Both the position numbers and the translations under genes were made by a program. From positions 818,501 to 882,500 of the forward strand of contig NZ_JAUCBS010000013.1 in assembly GCF_034676705.1 (NCBI RefSeq): DNA of 64,000 nucleotides, given 5' to 3'. Below are positions 59,696-64,000 of the stretch, piece after piece (position 1 is the stretch's first letter; each line of letters opens with the position of its first letter). The notes beneath the pieces are model-generated. The model was given only the letters and a program-made list of their open reading frames with translations, had not been told where the DNA came from and ran no database searches. The stretch comes from Gemmobacter sp. (lineage in GTDB: Bacteria; Pseudomonadota; Alphaproteobacteria; Rhodobacterales; Rhodobacteraceae).

Positions 59696-62491
59696 ATGGT
59701 ATCGCAGAACCGGATCCTTACCGTTTCCTACGGCACCTTCTCCTGCACGCTCGAGGGGTTCGACGATCCGTTCGGCACGATGAAGGCGATTGCCGAATAT
59801 TTCCGGGATCTTGCGGCCGAAGACCGCTATTTCGGCGCCGAGCCTCCGCAGCCGGATGCGGCCATGCTGCACCGGATTGCAGAACGCGAAATCCAGCGCC
59901 GGGTGGAAGCCAAGATCGAAGAAAACGGGGTGATTCTGCGCGCCGGCGATGCCGTGCCCGCGCCGTCGCTGCCCGTGACCCCGGTTGCCGCTGCCCCGGT
60001 TGCCGCGCCCGCGCCGGTCGAATCCGAGGTCATGGACGACCCCGAGGCAACCGCCGAACCCGAAGTCCTGCCCGAGCCCGAGGTTCAGGCCCCCGCCCCA
60101 CGCCTGCGCCCGGTGGATGAAAGCGTCGCCGCCAAACTGGCGCGGATTCGTGCCGCCGTCAGCCGCTCGCGCGCGGTGGCCTTCGATGACGAGATCGAAG
60201 ACGCGGTCGAGGCGGCCGACGAAACCTTTGTGCTGGCCGCCGAAGAGATTGCCGAATCGACCCCGCTGGCCGCCTTTGCCGCCGACCCGGCCGAGGATCT
60301 GGCCGATGACCAGCCGACCGGCACCCCCGATTCGGCCGATGTGGCCCGGATGCTGGCCTCGATCAGCCATGCGGTGGCCGAACCCTCCGCCCCCGTAATC
60401 GCTGCGGAACCGGCGATCGCGGTAGACGACGCGCTTGACTACGAGGCGCTGGACGAGATCGCTTCCGAAGCCGAAGCCGAAGCCGAAGCCGAAGCCGAAG
60501 CCGAAGCCGAAGCCGAAGCCGAAGCCGAAGCCGAAGCCGAAGCCGAAGCCGAAGCCGAAGCCGAAGCCGAAGCCGAAGCCGAAGCCGAAGCCGAAGCCGA
60601 AGCCGAAGCCGAAGCCGAAGCCGAAGCCGAAGCCGAAGCCGAAGCCGAAGCCGAAGCCGAAGCCGAAGCCGAAGCCGAAGCCGAAGCCGAAGCCGAAGCC
60701 GAAGCCGAAGCCGAAGCCGAAGCCGAAGCCGAAGCCGAAGCCGAAGCCGAAGCCGAAGCCGAAGCCGAAGCCGAAGCCGAAGCCGAAGCCGAAGCCGAAG
60801 CCGAAGCCGAAGCCGAAGCCGAAGCCGAAGCCGAAGCCGAAGCGCCGGCCCCTGCGCCGGTGGCGGCGCGGCCGTGGCGGTCGCGTGCGGGGGGCTGGGC
60901 CAAGCGGCGCCGGGCGAATCGCCACGCGGCCGAGATGGCGGCGCCCGTCGCGCCCCCGGTCGTGGCCCCTGCGCCGGCCAAGGCCGAATTCGACCTGGAT
61001 GCGCTGGAAGCCGCCTTTGAAGGGCTGGAGGCCGAGGCCGCCGCCGAAGCGGCTGCCGAGCCGGCGGAAACCGTGGCCGATGCCCCGACAGTCGAAATCG
61101 AACCCGATCTGGAAGCGCTGCTGAGCGCCATCACCGAGGCGGTGGCGACCGAACCCGCACCGCTGCCCGAACCCGAAGCAGCCCCCGCCGTGTCGCGCGC
61201 GACCGAGGCCGAGGCGCCTGCCGCCCTGGACGATGTGGACAGCCTGATTGCCCGGCTGGCCGAACGGGCCAATCGCCCGGCGGCCGCCCCGGCCCCGGTG
61301 CTGACGGCCGACGACGATGATGAACCCGCCCCCCTGGCACCGCGTGCGCGGATCATCAAGGTCCGCCGCTCGCGTCCCGTCGAAGGGGGGACGGATACGG
61401 CCGAGGTGATCGTGGCCGAGGTCGTGGCGCCTGCCCCGGCTGCGCAGCTGGCTCAGGACGACGCTATTGCAGCCGATGCGCTGCCCGAGGACGCCCCCGT
61501 CGAAGCCGTCGAAGCCGTCGAAGCCGTCGAAGCCGTCGAAGCCGTCGAAGCCGTCGAAGCCGTCGAAGCCGTCGAAGCCGCGGCAGAGGAATCGGCCGCG
61601 GCTGCCGCCGAACCGGCCGATGCCGATGCCGTGCGCCCGCGTCGGGTGCGGCCGCAGCAGGCGCGGGCGGCGCGGGTGCGGCCCGAAGGCGTCCAGCCCC
61701 AGCGCGCCCCGGCAGCCGCCCCGGCCAATCCGGCCCGGCCCGCCCGCCCCGTCCGCCCGCAGCGGGTGACCGAACGCAACGCGCTGGCCCGCGATGCGGC
61801 GTCGGACGATACGGCGGTGGACCGGCTGATCCGTCAGGCGAACACCGAAATGGAAGGCGCCGAAACCCGCCGCCGGACCTCGACCATTGCGCATCTCAAG
61901 GCCGCTGTTGCCGCGACCGTCGCCGATCGCATGGCGCCCGGCGGCCCGTCGCGTGCGCCCGATGCGACGGCGGCTTATCGCAACGATCTGGCCGATGCCG
62001 TCCGCCCTCGTCGCGCCGATGCAGGCGAACCTGCGCCGGGTGCCACCCGCGTGCCGCCGCTGGTGCTGGTCTCGGCCCAGCGGATCGACCGGCCGGCGCC
62101 GGCCACCACCGCGCCGCTGCGCACGGTGACCAGCACCGCGCTGGCCTTGCAGGATGACGAGGAGGACGAGCCCGAGGATGCCCGCGACAACCTGTTCGGC
62201 GGGGCCGGGGGCCTGACAGAGTATCTGACCTACGCCGGGGTCGATGGACTTGCCGACCGGATGGAGGCGACAGGGGCCTGGCTGATGGCGGCCGAGGGGT
62301 TGGAAAGTTTCAACCGGCCACAGCTGATGAAGCTGTCCGGGGTCAACGACCTTGCGACAAGTCGAGAAGAAGCCCTGGCCGCCTTTGGCGTGCTGCTGCG
62401 CGAAGGTCGCGTCGTCCGCTCCCGCCGGGGGTTTTTTGCATTGCCGGAGGGGTCCGAGGCGCTGGCCGGCGCGAAACGCTACGCCGGCTGA
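59696..62491 (+). CDS. large Glu/Ala-repeat protein with conserved N- and C-terminal domains
   Basis: This 931-aa product starts with a conserved-looking segment of about 85 residues (NRILTVSYGTFSCTLEGFDD, then MKAIAEYFRDLAAEDRYFGA and IAEREIQRRVEAKIEENG). A Pro/Glu/Ala-rich region follows, then 63 Glu-Ala dipeptides in a row (residues about 258-383), a second low-complexity acidic part with nine VEA repeats (about 602-628), and a C-terminal domain of about 90 residues (LTEYLTYAGVDGLADRMEAT through FNRPQLMKLSGV to the end). Homologues in Rhodobacterales are sometimes labelled CheA-like, but no kinase motif is visible here. No signal peptide or TM helix is seen. The extreme acidity suggests a flexible spacer. 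Function is unknown. Confidence 0.85.
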   Translation: MVSQNRILTVSYGTFSCTLEGFDDPFGTMKAIAEYFRDLAAEDRYFGAEPPQPDAAMLHRIAEREIQRRVEAKIEENGVILRAGDAVPAPSLPVTPVAAAPVAAPAPVESEVMDDPEATAEPEVLPEPEVQAPAPRLRPVDESVAAKLARIRAAVSRSRAVAFDDEIEDAVEAADETFVLAAEEIAESTPLAAFAADPAEDLADDQPTGTPDSADVARMLASISHAVAEPSAPVIAAEPAIAVDDALDYEALDEIASEAEAEAEAEAEAEAEAEAEAEAEAEAEAEAEAEAEAEAEAEAEAEAEAEAEAEAEAEAEAEAEAEAEAEAEAEAEAEAEAEAEAEAEAEAEAEAEAEAEAEAEAEAEAEAEAEAEAEAEAEAEAEAPAPAPVAARPWRSRAGGWAKRRRANRHAAEMAAPVAPPVVAPAPAKAEFDLDALEAAFEGLEAEAAAEAAAEPAETVADAPTVEIEPDLEALLSAITEAVATEPAPLPEPEAAPAVSRATEAEAPAALDDVDSLIARLAERANRPAAAPAPVLTADDDDEPAPLAPRARIIKVRRSRPVEGGTDTAEVIVAEVVAPAPAAQLAQDDAIAADALPEDAPVEAVEAVEAVEAVEAVEAVEAVEAVEAAAEESAAAAAEPADADAVRPRRVRPQQARAARVRPEGVQPQRAPAAAPANPARPARPVRPQRVTERNALARDAASDDTAVDRLIRQANTEMEGAETRRRTSTIAHLKAAVAATVADRMAPGGPSRAPDATAAYRNDLADAVRPRRADAGEPAPGATRVPPLVLVSAQRIDRPAPATTAPLRTVTSTALALQDDEEDEPEDARDNLFGGAGGLTEYLTYAGVDGLADRMEATGAWLMAAEGLESFNRPQLMKLSGVNDLATSREEALAAFGVLLREGRVVRSRRGFFALPEGSEALAGAKRYAG
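60467..60844 (+). repeat. perfect hexanucleotide tandem repeat (GAAGCC)62 + GAAGCG
   Basis: The unit GAAGCC is repeated 62 times without a single substitution from 60467 to 60838, then once as GAAGCG (60839-60844). In frame it codes (Glu-Ala)63. Because the unit is six bases, gain or loss of units never breaks the reading frame. The copy number depends on the assembly being right. Confidence 0.98.
61499..61579 (+). repeat. perfect nonanucleotide tandem repeat (GTCGAAGCC)9
   Basis: Nine identical copies of GTCGAAGCC code for (Val-Glu-Ala)9 in the same gene as the hexamer tract. The unit contains the hexamer GAAGCC plus GTC. Confidence 0.97.
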
Positions 62492-62494
62492 GGA

Positions 62495-62746
62495 TCAGCG
62501 ATCCGTGCTGTCGCGGGGGCCTTCGGGCCCCCGTTCGCGTTCGGCGGGGTCGGGCTGGCCCACCCCGCGGAATACCTTGCGAAACGGCAGCGCCCAGACG
62601 ATGCCAAGGCCCACATAGACCAGGAATTCCGCCCAGATCGGCGGGCGGTCCAGCCAGTTCACGATGCTGACCGCCGCAATGATATACAACGGCAGCCCGA
62701 CCAGCAGGATCAGCAGCGACAGGCGCTTGCGGGTTTTATAGTCCAT
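62495..62746 (-). CDS. DUF2842 family membrane protein
   Basis: This 83-aa protein has two TM helices (about residues 8-28 and 38-55) and the conserved DYKTRKRLSLLILLVGLPLY and GLGIVWALPFRKVFRGVGQP. Function is unknown; the family is alphaproteobacterial. Its last codons, reading ERGPEGPRDSTDR, contain a G/C hairpin that can end the opposite transcript. It lies downstream of purA on the same strand, beyond a terminator. Confidence 0.85.
   Translation of the reverse strand: MDYKTRKRLSLLILLVGLPLYIIAAVSIVNWLDRPPIWAEFLVYVGLGIVWALPFRKVFRGVGQPDPAERERGPEGPRDSTDR
62514..62533 (+). terminator. C(UUCG)G hairpin terminator within the DUF2842 coding end
   Basis: An 8-bp stem CGGGGGCC/GGCCCCCG closed by TTCG lies 23 bases after the stop of the Glu/Ala-repeat gene and inside the 3' end of the convergent DUF2842 gene. 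Confidence 0.55.
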
Positions 62747-62761
62747 GACGGCCTCTGGTAG

Positions 62762-62786
62762 CCCCGGCGCGGGTGGCGCGCCGGGG
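62762..62786 (-). terminator. terminator after purA
   Basis: A perfect 10-bp stem CCCCGGCGCG/CGCGCCGGGG with loop GGTGG lies ten bases beyond the purA stop on the leftward transcript. Confidence 0.65.
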
Positions 62787-62795
62787 TGGGGCAGG

Positions 62796-64000
62796 TCAGT
62801 CCGCGAAGGGGTCGGTCACCAGGATGGTGTCGTCGCGTTCCGGGCTGGTGGACAGCAGGGCGACCGGGCACTGGATCAGTTCCTCGATCCGGCGGACGTA
62901 TTTCACCGCAGCGCCCGGCAGGTCGTTCCACGACCGCGCGCCGGCGGTCGATTCGCTCCAGCCTTCCATCTCTTCATAGATCGGGGTCACGCGGGCCTGA
63001 AGGTTGGCGGCGGTGGGCAGGTAGTCCAGCCGCTGGCCATCCAGCTCGTACCCTACGCAGATCTTCAGCGTATCGAACCCGTCCAGCACATCCAGCTTGG
63101 TCAGCGCTATGCCCGACACGCCCGAGGTGGCGCAGGTCTGGCGCACCAGAACCGCATCGAACCAGCCGCAGCGGCGCTTGCGCCCTGTCACGGTGCCGAA
63201 TTCATGGCCGCGCTGGCCCAGACGTTCGCCATCGGCATCCATCAGCTCGGTCGGGAAGGGGCCTTCGCCGACGCGGGTGGTATAGGCCTTGACGATGCCC
63301 AGCACGAAGTCGATCGAGGTCGGGCCCAGGCCCGTGCCGGTGGCCGCCATGCCGGCAAGGGTGTTGGACGAGGTGACATAGGGATAGGTGCCGAAATCGA
63401 CATCCAGCAGGCTGCCTTGCGCGCCTTCGAACAGGATGCGCTTGCCGGCCTTGCGCGCCTCGGTCATCACTTTCCAGACCGGGGCGGCATAGGGCAGGAT
63501 CTTCGGCGCCACGTCCAGCAACTGCGCCTTCAGCGCGACCGGGTCCACCGGATCCAGCCCAAGGCCGGCACGCAGGGCGTTGTGGTGGGTCAGCAGGCGG
63601 CCGATGCGCAGATCCAGCGTCGCCTCGTCGGCCAGATCGGCAACGCGGATCGAGCGGCGACCAACCTTGTCCTCATAGGCCGGGCCGATGCCGCGGCCGG
63701 TGGTGCCGATCTTGGCGGCGGAATTCTGCGCTTCCCGCGCGCGGTCCAGTTCGCCATGCACCGGCAGGATCAGCGGGGTGTTTTCCGCGATCAGCAGGCC
63801 TTCGGGGTTCACGACCACACCCTGCGCCGCCAGCTTGGCGATTTCCGACAGCAGGGCCCAGGGGTCCAGCACCACACCGTTGCCGATGACCGACAGCTTG
63901 CCACCGCGCACGATGCCCGAGGGCAGCAGCGACAGCTTGTAGGTCACGCCGTCGATGACCAGCGTATGGCCCGCGTTGTGGCCGCCCTGGAACCGCGCGA
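62796..64000 (-). CDS. purA: adenylosuccinate synthetase (5' end outside window)
   Basis: PurA joins IMP and aspartate using GTP in AMP synthesis. About 401 residues are visible, from RFQGGHNAGHTLVIDGVTYK, which holds the conserved GGHNAGHT loop, to the C terminus. GPAYEDKVGRRSIRVADL, FEGAQGSLLDVDFGTYPYVTSS and GTVTGRKRRCGWFDAV are present and intact, as is the LTKLDVLDGFD GTP-site motif. The start codon and the P-loop lie beyond the right edge. The internal GTG at 63947 is not the start, since the frame continues upstream with conserved residues. Confidence 0.96.
   Translation of the reverse strand, partial: ARFQGGHNAGHTLVIDGVTYKLSLLPSGIVRGGKLSVIGNGVVLDPWALLSEIAKLAAQGVVVNPEGLLIAENTPLILPVHGELDRAREAQNSAAKIGTTGRGIGPAYEDKVGRRSIRVADLADEATLDLRIGRLLTHHNALRAGLGLDPVDPVALKAQLLDVAPKILPYAAPVWKVMTEARKAGKRILFEGAQGSLLDVDFGTYPYVTSSNTLAGMAATGTGLGPTSIDFVLGIVKAYTTRVGEGPFPTELMDADGERLGQRGHEFGTVTGRKRRCGWFDAVLVRQTCATSGVSGIALTKLDVLDGFDTLKICVGYELDGQRLDYLPTAANLQARVTPIYEEMEGWSESTAGARSWNDLPGAAVKYVRRIEELIQCPVALLSTSPERDDTILVTDPFAD

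Noticed and set aside
60435..61124. Pro-Lys-rich frame in the third register of the tract
   Set aside because: It follows from the repeat composition; no ribosome site or conserved flanks.
60467..61579. CRISPR-like array
   Set aside because: The repeats are contiguous without spacers, are in frame within a gene, and no cas genes are present.
59573..61894. Long antisense frame with Gly-Phe repeats through the GAAGCC tract
   Set aside because: It is the reverse complement of the EA repeat; flanking sequence lacks any recognisable domain and the sense frame has conserved ends.

Overview
The window looks like a chromosomal segment of an alphaproteobacterium of the Rhodobacterales (Rhodobacteraceae; genus not determinable here). 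GC is high almost throughout. Family-typical genes include the petABC (fbcFBC) cytochrome bc1 operon, ChvI/ChvG next to a truncated HPr kinase, RapZ, an EIIA and HPr, a short ATP-type PckA, cytochrome c', ETF with ETF-QO, and small proteins of the DUF2794, DUF2842, DUF6473 and DUF2007 types. Most of the sequence is ordinary core genome. No tRNA, rRNA, insertion sequence, prophage or CRISPR array was seen.

Layout. 1-6.4 kb: end of an acyl-CoA ligase, accD, a YdhR-like gene, folC, DUF2794, then the leftward run hslO-nudL-cca. 6.5-14.5 kb: a second Nudix gene, a REC-PP2C phosphatase divergent from an HPt protein, ilvA, argG, bolA, a 21-codon membrane peptide, grxD and rnr. 14.6-24.2 kb: lytic transglycosylase, cytochrome c', I78 inhibitor, glutathione-dependent formaldehyde dehydrogenase, aroA, 3-hydroxyacyl-CoA dehydrogenase, DUF6473, etfBA, a PduO-type adenosyltransferase and a twin-TM protein. 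24.2-31.6 kb: pckA divergent from the translationally coupled run chvI-chvG-hprK-rapZ-EIIA-ptsH, then an acyltransferase. 31.7-39.7 kb: a two-TM coiled-coil protein, greA, ETF-QO, a TPR protein, ispE, and an ornithine-type decarboxylase divergent from an Lrp/AsnC regulator. 39.7-48 kb: a lower-GC orphan gene, valS, murD, polyprenyl synthase, DUF2007, a TrmN6-like methyltransferase, a YdcH-like protein and a LysE exporter. 48-58 kb: petABC, then a branched-chain-type ABC transporter (livHMGF) with a built-in acyl-CoA ligase and binding protein. 58-64 kb: an EamA transporter overlapping thiN tail to tail, a very large Glu/Ala repeat protein, DUF2842 and the start-less part of purA.

How the genes connect. 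ETF, ETF-QO, the 3-hydroxyacyl-CoA dehydrogenase, two acyl-CoA ligases and bc1 form a route from acyl-CoA oxidation to the respiratory chain. ChvIG-HprK-RapZ-EIIA-HPr is the permease-less regulatory PTS known in alphaproteobacteria, here facing the gluconeogenic gene pckA across a shared regulatory region that holds a duplicated box.

Most unusual items: (1) an uninterrupted tract of 62 perfect GAAGCC hexamers (63 Glu-Ala dipeptides) in the 59.7-62.5 kb gene, plus nine perfect GTCGAAGCC nonamers in the same gene; (2) at least eight copies of an intergenic element built on an AAATATCCC/AATACCCCACGGGG core beside G/C-rich hairpins, always just after stop codons and once supplying the stop of ispE; (3) a long inverted repeat inside the liv operon; (4) an orphan gene of foreign-looking composition at 39.75 kb; (5) several structured leaders and overlapping or coding-embedded hairpins.
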